A DNA stretch of 64,000 nucleotides from SIAJ01 sp963773845 (GTDB lineage Bacteria; Planctomycetota; Planctomycetia; Gemmatales; Gemmataceae), in contig CAVZCU010000012.1 of assembly GCA_963773845.1 (NCBI GenBank), positions 1,922,001 to 1,986,000 on the forward strand, in the 5' to 3' direction. The notes under the pieces were generated by a model. It made no database searches. It worked only from the letters and a program-made list of their open reading frames with translations, and was not told where the DNA came from. Position 1 is the stretch's first letter. The number at the start of each line of letters is the position of its first letter. This document shows positions 26,213 through 36,652 of the stretch, one piece after another. The position numbers and the translations under genes were made by a program.

Positions 26213-29171
26213 ATGCGTTCGCGCTTCCGTTGGTTGTTCGTCCCAATCGCCACGCTCACCTTGTTCGCGGCATTCGTATTCGCGGACGAGATCCATCGCA
26301 ATGACTTCTCGGGAAAAAACACCTCGTTCGTGAAGGGAGCGGCGAACGTCCGCGTGGAGCAGAAGGCTCACGATCTTTCCAACGATCGATCGCGTTCGCT
26401 GCCGACTTCGGAACACATTCGCTTGAATCTCGCGCGCGGCAAGAACGAAAGCAACTTCGCCTATTACTATTACCCGACGCCAGCCGCTCCGCTAGTCGAG
26501 GACTTGAATGCCGAGCTTTGGCTTCACTCGAATAAGCCGGGCGTGCAATTGCTGGCACGCGTTGTATTCCCGAGGATTCGAAATCCCAAGCAACTCGACG
26601 AGCCATTGACGCGATTGGTGCTCCTGGACGAATACCGAGCGCCGGCGGGGGGCTGGCAAAAGCTGATTCTCAAACGGCCGGCCGACATCCTCAAGGATCA
26701 AAAGCAGGCGTTGCGGCTGCAATTGAAACGCGATCCCGATGTGTCCGATGCGTACATCGACCGGCTGGTCTTAAACCTCTACACGGGCCCGGGAGAAATC
26801 GAAGTCTTTATCGACAACCTCGAGATCGGGCCGGTGAAAACGGGCGCCGCCCCGCCGGCAATCGGGCCGAAGGCGCCGGCGGGAAAGGGGCGATTCGAGC
26901 GCGGCGTGCAAGTGGAATTCAAACGCGGCAAGCTGGTCGTCGGTGAAACCGAAGTCTATCCCCGTTTCATTCGCTACAGTGGCACGCCAATGCAGGTGCT
27001 CCGCGAAGCGGGGTTCAATGCCCTATCCATGCCGCCGGATATTCCGCCGGAGGTCCTGGAAGACGCCATCGATAACCACAAATTCTGGATCGTGCCGCAG
27101 ATTCCGCCGGTGTCGGAATTGAATCCGGAGCACCCGCCGACGCCGCTGACCGCCCGCGATCCGGAGATGCTGGCCGCCGAAATTCGCAAATTCCAGTCGG
27201 GGGACGGCGTGTTGTTCTGGGATCTGGGGCCGGTGCGCTCGGAAGATTATCGCCGGGTTTCGCGCACGGCCGAGGCGATTCGCGCCGCCGATCCGCGGCG
27301 GCCGATCGGCGCCGATGTCTGGGACGGCTTCGCCCGCTTCGCGATTCCACTCCAGCTCGTCGGCACGCATCGCGATCCGTTGATGACATCGTTGGAATTG
27401 GATCGCTATGGCCAGTGGCTGGCCCAGCGGCAGATCCTCGCGACCGGGTCGAAGTTCACGTGGACCTGGATTCAGACGCATATTCCGGATTGGCAGGTGC
27501 GGTTGCTCTACGATCGACCCGTGGCCAGCAAGTTTCCCGAGCCCATTGGCCCGCAGCCCGAGCAGATTCGCCTGCTCACTTACCTCGCGATTGCCAATGG
27601 TTGCAAGGGACTCGGCTTCTGGTCCGACCGGTTTCTGGCGGATAGTCATCAGGGACGCGATCGACTCGTGCAACTCGCGCTCCTCAATCAGGAAATCGAG
27701 TTGATCGAGCCGCTGTTGCTCGATCTGACTGGCGAAGTCCGCTGGGTTCATTCGTCGCACCCGTCCGTGAAGGTTGCCGTGCTCCGAACCGCCAGCAAGG
27801 GCGTATTGGCGTTGCCGATCTGGCTCGGCTCGGGCGCTCAGTACGTGCCTCCGCAAGGCGCGGTCCAGGGGTTGACGTTCACCATCCCGCTCAACCCGGA
27901 TGGCACCGAGCCGTGGCTTGTCACGCCGGTTCGCGTGCAGTCGTTGCAGAATCAACTGCGCATTACCTCCGAGGGAACGCAAGTGACCTTGCCGGAATTC
28001 GACATGACGGCCGCCGTCGTTTTCACGAGCGATTTTGCACGCGATGGGCTATTGGCGGCCTGGCAAAAGAAGACGCGGGATTTCGGCCCGCTTGCCGCCC
28101 AGTGGGCTTGCGATCTCGCCGAGCAGGAACTCAAGAAAGTCGTCCAGACGCACGCGCGACTCGTCGAGTTGGCGCCGCCAGTCCCCGAGGCGCATTTGTG
28201 GATTCATCAGGCCGAAGAACATCTGATGAAAGCCAATCGCGCTCGATCGGCGAACAACGACGAAGAGGCGTATCTGGAAGCGATTCGGTCGATGCGCCCA
28301 TTGCGACTGCTCATGCGCACGCACTGGGACGAGGCGGTCAAAGCGCTCGATAATCCCATTGCGACCCCCTATTCGGTGAGCTTTTACACTCTGCCCCGCC
28401 ATTGGGAACTGGCCCGCATTGTTCGCGACACGCGGCTCGGTGAAAATGCGCTTCCCGGAAGGGGACTTCAATTCGTTTCGACCCGACAAACACGGCTCGC
28501 TCGTCACCACGATGCGCGGCTGGACAGTACAGGAAGTCGCGATTGACGATGTCGTGATGAGGGCACGCATTGTTCCCGGCGCGGAGGCCAAGGAAACCGT
28601 GACGCCGGTCAAGCCAACCAAACAAATCTACGCGCCGACGAGTCACGCCAAGCGGGTCGTCGATCCCTTGCCACGCAAGCCCGAACTGGGCGAAGGGGTC
28701 TTGCGCTTGCAAGTCACTCCGCGTCCCGTCCAATTGAAGAAGGACGAAAAAGCGCCGCCGGAACCGCAAGCGCTCGAACGCGTTTTCCTTGCCGTCAACA
28801 GTCCGCCCATGCACTTCCCGCCGGGCATTTGGGTCCGCATTAGCGGGTGGATCAAGGTTCTCGGAACGGCGGCGCCGGGTAGCGATCCCAAGAGCCCGAA
28901 ATTGATCGGCATTCGCGCCTCGGCGGACGGCGCCATGCTCTTCGATACGACCGCGGGCGAAGCGTACGCCATTCGCGTAGTCGAACCGATGCTTTGGAAG
29001 CAATTCCACGTGTATCGTCGAGTGCCGGCGAACGGAGAAGTCCGGGTTCGCATGGCACTGACCGGTTTTGGCACCGTTTACTTCGACAATATCCGCGTCG
29101 AACCATACGTCGGCAGCGAGAGCAAGCAAATCGGCGAGATCGGAGTGCTCCCGGCGCCAAAGCAGAAGTAG
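26213..29171 (+). CDS. Large exported protein, unknown; one frameshift at 28441
   Basis: About 985 residues after joining the two frames at about 28441, where a missing A in an AAAA run explains the shift ('RLGEN' to 'MRFPEGDFNSF'). The signal peptide is 'WLFVPIATLTLFAAFVFADE'. Residues 30-220 look like a jelly-roll carbohydrate-binding type domain. Residues 230-560 resemble a glycoside-hydrolase-like TIM barrel ('FIRYSGTPMQVLREAGFNAL', 'GVLFWDLGPV', 'GSKFTWTWIQTH'). A helical part and a C-terminal beta domain ('VYFDNIRVEPYV') follow. Catalytic acids cannot be assigned. The stop codon TAG is the first three bases of a palindromic repeat. Confidence 0.7.
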
Positions 29172-29222
29172 GACGGATTTGCAATCCGTCCGCATGGAGA
29201 CGGATTACAAATCCGTCCTACA
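29168..29222. repeat. Double palindrome of the GGACGGATTTGCAATCC family
   Basis: Two inverted units in a row: GTAGGACGGATTTGCAATCC (from about 29170) and GACGGATTACAAATCCGTCC (29200-29219). The outer ends GTAGGACGGATTTG and CAAATCCGTCCTAC also pair, so the whole can fold into one long hairpin. The first bases provide the stop codon of the gene on the left. Confidence 0.9.
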
Positions 29223-29228
29223 TGGCTC

Positions 29229-30056
29229 ATGGATGGCTACATCAAAGGGATGATCTCGCGCGAAATTGCACAGATTTTGGTTGGCGATGGGCGGATCTAT
29301 GCCCAGTCGGATAACTTTGACTCGGGATGGCAGCCCGAGGTCGAACGGATCATCGAAGGCTTCGGCCTGCCGACGGGCGTGTTAGCGCCGGATTCGTTGT
29401 TTGCCGTGCCGTTTAGCCGCCGGCAGGTAGCAATCGTGTCCGTCAGTGGCCGGCGATTTCGATTTCTGATCCTGTCGCGGCCACTCTATGATGTCATTCC
29501 CGACCCGTTTGCCATTGCCGAGCGCTATCCGCCGCGCTGGGAAGCCGCCGGAACCTTGGCGGCGATCGAGTGGCCGGAGGAGCCATTGCCGCGGCGAACC
29601 GTCGCCCGGCTTGATGCCATCTTCAAGCACGGCGACGGACCATTCTTGCTGGGCGCTTGCCAAACCCTGGTCGATTCCGGCCGCATTGCGATTCGTCGGG
29701 ATCAACCGGACGCCAACTTATTTCGCGACGTCTGGACACTGCTGCCGGACAGCACCCAGCGGCAAACCTGGCCGGCAACATGGGCCTATTCGAATCAACT
29801 CGGCTTTGGCCTGGTCGCCTTGCCGAATATCCCTGCCGGCGGAATGCCGGGATATTTGAGCGACGAGCAGGTGCGCGACTATCCCGAGAGTCGCTACGAA
29901 CGCGAATTGCAGGTTGCCGTCGAACACAACGATCAGCGCACGATCGATCGGCTCATGGCCCGGCGAACGAGCGCGGAAACTCTACGACTGGCGATGTGGA
30001 TTGTGATCGGAGCGGCTGCTTTGTCAGTTCTGGCGCGGATCTTGATGGCGTTGTAG
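29229..30056 (+). CDS. Hypothetical protein with a C-terminal membrane anchor
   Basis: A 275-residue protein of unknown family. The N-terminal 240 residues are soluble ('LFAVPFSRRQVAIVSVSGRR', 'RFRFLILSRPLYDVIPDPFA'). A single hydrophobic helix ends the protein ('MWIVIGAAALSVLARILMAL'), so it is probably a tail-anchored membrane protein. Several starts are possible (29223, 29229, 29250). The NUDIX-like gene begins 8 bases after the stop, so the two are almost certainly co-transcribed. Confidence 0.65.
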   Translation: MDGYIKGMISREIAQILVGDGRIYAQSDNFDSGWQPEVERIIEGFGLPTGVLAPDSLFAVPFSRRQVAIVSVSGRRFRFLILSRPLYDVIPDPFAIAERYPPRWEAAGTLAAIEWPEEPLPRRTVARLDAIFKHGDGPFLLGACQTLVDSGRIAIRRDQPDANLFRDVWTLLPDSTQRQTWPATWAYSNQLGFGLVALPNIPAGGMPGYLSDEQVRDYPESRYERELQVAVEHNDQRTIDRLMARRTSAETLRLAMWIVIGAAALSVLARILMAL

Positions 30057-30064
30057 GAGTCTTC

Positions 30065-30670
30065 ATGCCAACCGATAAAGCTGCCGAACAAGTCCTGGTC
30101 GTGCTGGCCGAGCGATTTCGCATTGCCGGCGAGTTTCACGGCTTTCAACCGTTTTCGGAGGCGTATCGTCGGGAACTGTTGTCGCCGCCGTATCTGTCCT
30201 ATCGTCCTCGCGGTGAAGTCGAGACCGATCCGTCGTTCAAGCAGTTGATTCCCTACGTCGTGCTGCGCTCGGGCGGCGAATTATTCCATTACACGCGGGG
30301 CCAGGCGGGAACCGAAGAACGATTGCGTGCGCTGCGTTCCATTGGCCTGGGCGGACACATTACTTTGGAAGACGGCCCGGCAGCGGCCGATCCGTATCGG
30401 GCCGGGATGTTGCGGGAATTGAACGAGGAAGTTCAGATTCAGAGTCCATGGACGGAAACGCCAATCGGCTTCATCTACGACGGCCGCACGCCGGTGGGCG
30501 AGGTCCACATCGGCATTGTGCATCTACTCGAGTTGGAAGACCCCCTCGTCTGGCCGCGCGAAGCGGCGATCGATGAAGCGGGCTTCGCGCCGATGGCGAA
30601 TCTGTTGCGGCATCGCGACGAGTTCGAAACGTGGTCGCAGTTTGTGCTGGAGCGATTGGCCGCGATATGA
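30065..30670 (+). CDS. NUDIX-like hydrolase
   Basis: A 201-residue protein with a NUDIX-type box: 'GLGGHITLEDG...', then 'MLRELNEEVQI', matching the REx2EExG-like core, although the spacing between the Gly and the REL helix is longer than the standard 23-residue box. It may hydrolyse a nucleoside diphosphate derivative; the substrate cannot be read. The ATG at 30065 follows the upstream stop by 8 bases. The box residues needed for metal binding (E of REL and the EE pair) are present. Confidence 0.8.
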   Translation: MPTDKAAEQVLVVLAERFRIAGEFHGFQPFSEAYRRELLSPPYLSYRPRGEVETDPSFKQLIPYVVLRSGGELFHYTRGQAGTEERLRALRSIGLGGHITLEDGPAAADPYRAGMLRELNEEVQIQSPWTETPIGFIYDGRTPVGEVHIGIVHLLELEDPLVWPREAAIDEAGFAPMANLLRHRDEFETWSQFVLERLAAI

Positions 30671-30792
30671 GGCATGGCGCCTCACAAGGATTTTGCCAAC
30701 TGATTCAAATTCAGTTTGACGTCACTCATTCCCCGGTCAGCAGCTCATCCCAGGTCGTGACATCGAGCACGCGTTCGGCGAGCCGCCTCAGT
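30671..30792. other. Short non-coding lead-in to the tandem array
   Basis: No reading frame of note. The sequence ends with CAGTGGTTTGCGCTCCGG, the first bases of the tandem units that follow. Confidence 0.5.
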
Positions 30793-31590
30793 GGTTTGCG
30801 CTCCGGAAGAAGGCTGTAGAGACTGTTTCACAGTAGGTCCGGCGAGCCGAGCCGGACCGCCTTGCGCCCTGAGATGGCGTCATGCAATCTCCGCGGCGCG
30901 CAGTTTGGTCCGCCTTGTGAGACGGACCGGAGCTGAATTGGCCAGAATTCAGGAGTCTGGCCGGGTCCAAGTCCTGAATTCTGGCGAATCCAGCCACGGC
31001 CAATCCAGCGGTTTGCGCTCCGGAAGAAGGCTGTAGAGACTGTTTCACAGTAGGTCCGGCGAGCCGAGCCGGACCGCCTTGCGCCCTGAGATGGCGTCAT
31101 GCAATCTCCGCGGGCGCAGTTTGGTCCGCCTTGTGAGACGGACCGGAGCTGAATTGGCCAGAATTCAGGAGTCTGGCCGGGTCCAAGTCCTGAATTCTGG
31201 CGAATCCAGCCACGGCCAATCCAGCGGTTTGCGCTCCGGAAGAAGGCTGTAGAGACTGTTTCACAGTAGGTCCGGCGAGCCGAGCCGGACCGCCTTGCGC
31301 CCTGAGATGGCGTCGTGCAGTCTCCGCGGCGCGCGGTTTGGTCCGCCTCGGCTCGGCGGACCTACTTGTGAGACGGACCGGAGCTGAATTGGCCAGAATT
31401 CAGCAGTCTGGCCGGGTCCAAGTCCTGAATTCTGGCGAATCCAGCGGTTTGCGCTCCGGACGAAGGCTGTAGCGACTGTTTCACTCGTAGGTCCGGCGAG
31501 CCGACCCGGACCGCCTTGCCCCCTGAGATGGCGTCATGCAGTCTCCGCGGCGCGCGGTTTGGTCCGCCTCGGCTCGGCGGACCTACTTGG
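30793..31590. repeat. Tandem array, 3.7 units of about 217 bp
   Basis: Units begin with GGTTTGCGCTCCGG at 30793, 31010, 31226 and 31446 (spacings 217, 216, 220), and the fourth unit is cut short near 31590. Each unit contains AGGTCCGGCGAGCCGAGCC, the GAATTGGCCAGAATTC block and GGTCCAAGTCCTGAATTC. Units 3 and 4 also carry GGTCCGCCTCGGCTCGGCG, the arm sequence of the cysT-cysW array. Unit-to-unit differences are few. The array lies between the NUDIX-like gene and the 3' end of efp; neither strand codes for a plausible protein. Confidence 0.93.
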
Positions 31591-31638
31591 GAAATGGACT
31601 CTAGTTACTTCTCGCCGGTGACGCCGACGGTTCGCCGG

Positions 31639-32211
31639 TTACTTCGTCACCCGCCCGATGTACTTGCCTTCCTCGGTGTCGATCTTAATCATGTCGCCCT
31701 TGTTGATGAATGAGGGGACTTGCACGATCAGGCCGGTCTCGAGAGTTGCTGGCTTCGTCTGGGCAGCGGCGGTCGCGCCCTTGATGCCCGGTTCCGTTTC
31801 GGTGACGGCCAACTCGACGGTGCCCGGTAGCTGGAAGTCGAGCGGCTTGCCTTCGTACATCGTCACGAGAACTTCGTCGTTTTCCTTGAGATAGGTGATC
31901 TTGTCGCCGACGAAATCGGCGCGCAGCGGCACCTGATCAAAGGTTTCCGAGTCCATGAAGATGTAATTGTCTCCCTCGCGGTAGGAGTATTGCATCTTCC
32001 GCGTGTCGAGGTAGGCCAACTTCACCTTGTCGTCCGGGCGGACGCGGTTCACGGTGATCGAGCCGGTCTTCAGGTCGCGAATCTTCAATTGCAGGATTGC
32101 TCGCCAGTTTCCGGGCGTATTCAGATCGCGGTCGAGGCATTGGAACAGTCCACCACCTTCACCGATGAAGACCATGCCTTTGCGAATGTCAATGTTCTTG
32201 ATGTCGGACAC
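31639..32211 (-). CDS. efp: Elongation factor P (Asn at the modification site)
   Basis: EF-P relieves ribosome stalling at polyproline. It is 190 residues, the usual length, with three beta domains; domain I ends 'NTPGNWRAILQLKIRDLKTG'. In the loop where most EF-Ps have Lys (K34 in E. coli) or Arg, this one has Asn35 ('PGNW'), so the known lysylation and rhamnosylation routes cannot apply. The C-terminal domain ('LIVQVPSFINKGDMIKIDTE', then 'GKYIGR') is normal. The start 'MSDIKNIDIRKG' is clear. No epmA, epmB or earP lies nearby. The gene is on the opposite strand to the array that precedes its 3' end. Confidence 0.92.
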   Translation of the reverse strand: MSDIKNIDIRKGMVFIGEGGGLFQCLDRDLNTPGNWRAILQLKIRDLKTGSITVNRVRPDDKVKLAYLDTRKMQYSYREGDNYIFMDSETFDQVPLRADFVGDKITYLKENDEVLVTMYEGKPLDFQLPGTVELAVTETEPGIKGATAAAQTKPATLETGLIVQVPSFINKGDMIKIDTEEGKYIGRVTK

Positions 32212-32290
32212 CGGCTAGCACTCCGTACTTGGGTTCTCGTTCCTGTTATTAAGACAACCTAGCAAATGATACGGTCAATGTGAAGATGGT

Positions 32291-33514
32291 TCACGGCGAA
32301 CCGCTCTGGGCAAACGGCCGAGGAGCGAGTTCGCCGTCACGTTGCATGCGCCAAATGAACCAAATGAGCAGTACGAGAGCGGCGTGCGGTTGCGGGAGTA
32401 GTGTGCCGCGGATCGGGTCGGCGATCGGATGGGGGAACCACACGACGATCTGTGAAGCGATCAGAATTGCGTACACGCCCCAGACAACGATTCGCTCCCA
32501 GAGCGAGCGATTGGCAACGGCAATTGCCGACTGGGCGATCAACGGGGCGAGCAACATATACGTCGCCGATTCCGTCGATGGGCCGAATAGCGTGCACCAG
32601 AGAAGCCCGAGGCCGAGACAAGCATGGAGTTGTCGAGCCCGGCTCCAGCCCTGGCGTTTGCCCCAGAAAATGAATGCGGCCGCCGCACAACCGGCAACCA
32701 CTTCAATGCCCCGGTATGCCATTAATGGAATCGGCATTCCGTAAAGCGTCAGCAATTTGTGGAAATCAAAATAGCCCTCGTACATCGGCTGATTGGTCCG
32801 ATCATCGAGTTTGAGAATGAGTTCCAAACCCTTATATTCCTGCAGCACATAAGTCGGCGATTGCAGTCCGAATGGGAGGACGAATCCGATCGCCACGAGC
32901 ACGAGCATCCGCCAGGTATATTTTTTGGGCTCGAGAACGCAGAGCAATAGTCCCAGCGAAATCGGGTAGACCTTGTACGCCGTCGCAATGGCAATGGCGG
33001 CGGCCGAGAGCCAGTAGCGGTCGTACCAGAAAGCGACCACGGCCAGCACCATCATCGCCGCGACCAGCGGATTGACCTGGGCATTGTGAAAGTTCCCCGC
33101 CGACAAGGGCAGCGCCAGAATCGCAAGCGCTGGCCAGGGCACCGGCGGCATGGCGATTTTGGCCCACGCACGCAAGGCCAGCAACAACACTACGGCCTGG
33201 AAGCACCGCCAAAGGACGGCGCCAAGATGTTCGGGCAAGAGACTCCACGGAACGAACGAAGCCGCAATAAGCGGTGTATACCGGTAGAGGTCGAGCTTTT
33301 CACTCATCACCAGCCCGTAGACCGGCTGGCCATCGGGTCCGTGCTCGTCGATCACGCGAATGTAGAGTGGTTCGCCGTTGCGGAAATGCTCGCCGGCCGC
33401 GGCGAACGTGCGATAGAGCTTGCCGGGTTTGCCGAACGTGATGCCGATGGAGATTGCGAGAAGTGTAAGCGCCCAAATCGCCAGCGCCGCCCGGCGACTC
33501 AGCAGCAGCCTCAT
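32291..33514 (-). CDS. GT87/DUF2029-type membrane glycosyltransferase
   Basis: About 407 residues with around ten hydrophobic segments. It begins 'MRLLLSRRAALAIWALTLLA'. The GT87 pattern is visible: a soluble loop after the first helix with 'GEPLYIRVIDEHGPDGQPVY' and 'YRYTPLIAASFVPWSLL', where a conserved Asp or Glu is expected. GT87 enzymes use polyprenyl-phosphate sugars to mannosylate or arabinosylate envelope polymers. The ATG overlaps the stop of the GT2 gene (ATGA), so the two are translationally coupled. The acceptor is unknown. Confidence 0.8.
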   Translation of the reverse strand: MRLLLSRRAALAIWALTLLAISIGITFGKPGKLYRTFAAAGEHFRNGEPLYIRVIDEHGPDGQPVYGLVMSEKLDLYRYTPLIAASFVPWSLLPEHLGAVLWRCFQAVVLLLALRAWAKIAMPPVPWPALAILALPLSAGNFHNAQVNPLVAAMMVLAVVAFWYDRYWLSAAAIAIATAYKVYPISLGLLLCVLEPKKYTWRMLVLVAIGFVLPFGLQSPTYVLQEYKGLELILKLDDRTNQPMYEGYFDFHKLLTLYGMPIPLMAYRGIEVVAGCAAAAFIFWGKRQGWSRARQLHACLGLGLLWCTLFGPSTESATYMLLAPLIAQSAIAVANRSLWERIVVWGVYAILIASQIVVWFPHPIADPIRGTLLPQPHAALVLLIWFIWRMQRDGELAPRPFAQSGSP

Positions 33515-34527
33515 GCCGCCTCCCGCTGCGGATCGCGGACGGCTTCCGGCGCTTGAACCGCACTGCGAGCCCGCAACTCGTCCGACGAGTCGCAAACGAC
33601 ATAAAGCGGCCGGCCGAGCACTTGCTCGTGAATGCGGGCAAGGTACTCACTGAACGCAAGCAACGCGATCCAGATCGCACCGCCTGCCAAATGGGCGCCC
33701 GCGATCAAGGCGAGCATCAGCCAGGCGACCGAATCGGGAGGTCGGAAGAGCAGCCAGGCAAGTGTCGTCGTGATGAAGCTCACGAACAACATCGCTCCGG
33801 CGAGCAGGAGCGCGGCATGCAATGGGACGCGCGAAAAGGCGAGCAAGCCATCGCGCGCCAGGCGCACCATCCGAATCAGCGTAAATTTCGATTTGCCCGC
33901 AAATCGCGGCGGAGCGACGAATGCAACCTCGGCCGTCGAGAAGCCGAGCCAGTGCACCATGCCGCGCAGAAACCGGAGACGCTCGGGCATTCGCAAGAGC
34001 GCATCGAGTGCCTTCCGACTCAGTAAGCGAAAATCGGACGCGGACGGCCGGATGTCCATGCCGCTGCAATAACGCATCGCAAATGAGAACAGCCGCGATG
34101 TGTACCGCTTGAACAAACCGATCGACCGATGATATTCGCGGATGGTGACGACCACGTCGTTCCCGGCCCGCCAGCCCGCGATCAGTTGCGGGATCAGCGC
34201 CGGGGGATGCTGCAGGTCGGAGTCCATCGAGACGATGACGTCGCCGCGAGCGAATTCCAACCCCGCGGTCAGCGCCGACTGATGCCCGAAGTTGCGGCTC
34301 AAGCGCAGGAAGTGGACGCGGGGGTCCGTCATCGCGAACCGGCTCAAAATGGCCGGCGTGCAGTCGCTGGAACCATCGTCGACGTAGATGATCTCGATAT
34401 CGAACTCGCCTTCGAGTTCCGTCAAAGTCTTGATGAGTTCGGAATGGAATGACGGGAGAACATCTTCCTCGTTAAATGCGGGGGAGACGACGCTCAGGAG
34501 TAATCGCGTGCGGCCCGTGGTAGACAT
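33511..34527 (-). CDS. GT2-type glycosyltransferase with two C-terminal membrane helices
   Basis: A 338-residue polyprenyl-phosphate sugar synthase-like enzyme. The cytoplasmic GT-A domain has 'VVSPAFNEEDVLP', 'IIYVDDGSSDCTPAILSRFA' and the DxD-type 'VSMDSDLQHPPALIP'. The second half has two transmembrane helices (about 230-300), as in the DPM1/ArnC/GtrB group. It would make an undecaprenyl-phosphate-linked sugar that the neighbouring GT39 and GT87 enzymes could use as donor. It is the first gene of the GT2-GT87 pair. Confidence 0.9.
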   Translation of the reverse strand: MSTTGRTRLLLSVVSPAFNEEDVLPSFHSELIKTLTELEGEFDIEIIYVDDGSSDCTPAILSRFAMTDPRVHFLRLSRNFGHQSALTAGLEFARGDVIVSMDSDLQHPPALIPQLIAGWRAGNDVVVTIREYHRSIGLFKRYTSRLFSFAMRYCSGMDIRPSASDFRLLSRKALDALLRMPERLRFLRGMVHWLGFSTAEVAFVAPPRFAGKSKFTLIRMVRLARDGLLAFSRVPLHAALLLAGAMLFVSFITTTLAWLLFRPPDSVAWLMLALIAGAHLAGGAIWIALLAFSEYLARIHEQVLGRPLYVVCDSSDELRARSAVQAPEAVRDPQREAA

Positions 34528-34735
34528 GAATCAGGGGCCTTCCATCCAAATGCGTTTGAAAGGGATGCATTTGCGCACGATGGACGCCATCGGCGGGGCA
34601 TTCCTTTGCAGACTGCGTAGTCCGCAGTCTCATTGGATTAGGGTATCGGCTGGCAAGATGGGGCGACAACACAAATCCGCCAAGATAGCGGAGAGACGGA
34701 TGGAACCCGTTCCCGGCACGGGCCTAGCGCCACTT

Positions 34736-36437
34736 TTACTGCCGCGGGGTTTTGAGACGCTTGCCCACGACAACTTCGCGTTGCGAGGGTGGCCACTTGT
34801 AGCGGTCCATCGGAAGCGCGGCCACTTCCTCCCATTCAAACGGCAAATCCGGACGGTAGCCCGTAAACGTGTCGAAGCAAAAGTACACGTGATCGTCATC
34901 GGGCACGCTGTCGACGGTCACGGCCCACGGCGTCGCTTCAATGGGATCCGCGTAGTAGTAGGCGAAGAGTGCATCAATGTGGCCAAGGCTGACGAGTCGA
35001 TGGTCGGGCGGAAGTTGTACTTTCAAGCGCGCCACCGCGGTCGCCTGGTCCTCGCTTCGGCGAATCTTGATGTTGGTGGCAACCCCCGTGCAACTGAGGA
35101 CCATGAACGCGGCCGTCGCCAGCACGGCCGCGCGGACAAGACGGCGGTTTCTGCCGCCCCTGGCCTGGTAAACGAGCCGAGCGAGCACCGCAGCCATGGC
35201 GGCGTACACGACCGCAAATACGGGTTGTTCGGCCCAGGGCGATAATGTCGCATGTTGCCAGAGGATTACGGCCGCCAGTGGGACGGCGACCGCCGCTATT
35301 AACATGACCACCGAAATGGCGATCGCCCATCGGTTCCAAAGGAGTCGAGCCGAATTCAATTTAAGGGGCCGTCGAAGTTGATTCACTGACGATGCCGACG
35401 AGCACCGCAACGCACGGATAAAGGGGCGTGAAGTATCGCGTTTGCGCATCCGGTGGAATCCAACAGGTCGGGAATGCGACTAACACACAGATTCCCATGA
35501 ACAGGGCATGCGGCCAGGCGTGGCGCAGCGATCTTCGCAGACGGCGGCTGCTGAAGGCTAGCAGCAGGGGCGACCAGGGCAGGGTACAGCCAATGATCTC
35601 CAGCGGATACTGCAGCAGGTGCGCACCCACTTTGAACACGTCCCAGTCGCGGAAGCGCATGCCCGTATCGCTAAAAACGATGCTCTTGACGGTTGGCAGG
35701 GACACTTGCTGCGAGCACGGGATCAACCAGGCCAACAGGATCGCGAGCCCCGCGGCCATACCAATGAAATGCGACCAGGTCAGCAATGACCGTAACTGCC
35801 TCGTGATCAGTAGATAAATGCCGATCGAGCCGACAAAATAAACGGGTGGCTGCGGCCCTTTGCATAACACGGCCAGCGCCATCAGCGAATAGCCTGCGAT
35901 CCAAGTGCATGCCGCGGGCCACCCGCGGATTTGTCCCCAATGCCATAGAATCAGTGACCCGCTGACTAACGCGATAAAGACGGCCTCGGTCTCCGCCTGA
36001 GCGCCGGTCGTGAACATTTCGGCGAACGTGGCGAACGCGGCAGCAGCGGCGATAGCGCCGGTGCGCGACAATCCTGTCCGGGCATAGCCGTAGATCAAGA
36101 GGGTGGTGAAGAGCATCGCCAGCGCGCTCGGCAGGCGCACGACCCAGGCGGATCGAGAGTTGAATAGCTCCGTACAGAGCGCGATCAGCCAATTTTGCAA
36201 GGGCGGCCGACTGAGAAAGGGAGTCCCCTGTTCCCGCGGCACGATCCAGTCGCCGCGCTGGAGAATCTCGAATGCGACCTGGGCCCGCCGCGGCTCCTCG
36301 CCTCGCATCGATAAGTCGTCCAGCCGGACGAAATAGGCAGCCGCGACGAGCAGAATCAGGACTGCGATCTCTGGCTCACGCCACCAACTTGCGGGCCTGG
36401 CTTGCGATAATTCGGCGGTATCGGAATTCACGAACAT
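34736..36437 (-). CDS. GT39/ArnT-like membrane glycosyltransferase; one frameshift
   Basis: About 566 residues once the two frames are joined near 35375, where one C too many in a CCCC run creates a false TAA; without it the frame reads 'TALKLNSARLLWNRW'. The N-terminal region is typical of the PMT/ArnT family: first helix, then 'SMRGEEPRRAQVAFEILQRG' (catalytic acid in the first loop), 'FLSRPPLQNWLIAL' and about ten helices. The C-terminal 230 residues form a membrane pair followed by a periplasmic domain. The enzyme transfers a sugar from a polyprenol carrier to lipid A or protein. It is convergent to no gene and divergent from the GT87 gene on the right. Confidence 0.88.
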
Positions 36438-36652
36438 CTACCTGATGAGCCGGGGCCATCGAATTATTCTTGTACACGAAACGCTGTCCAATCGTCCAGC
36501 CGAAGCAGAGTCCGCGGCCGTCCGCACTTGACTCATTTGCCATTTTCACCGATGAAAGCTCGGCGATTATTTGTAATTCTTTCAATTCAGGCCAGCGTAT
36601 GGCGCTCCGCTCGCTCCGCATTCCAATCCTTGCCGTTCAGCCAGTTAGCGCA

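Noticed and set aside
30793..31590. CRISPR array
   Set aside because: Units of 217 bp without distinct spacers; whole units repeat, with no alternation of short repeat and unique spacer. No cas genes.
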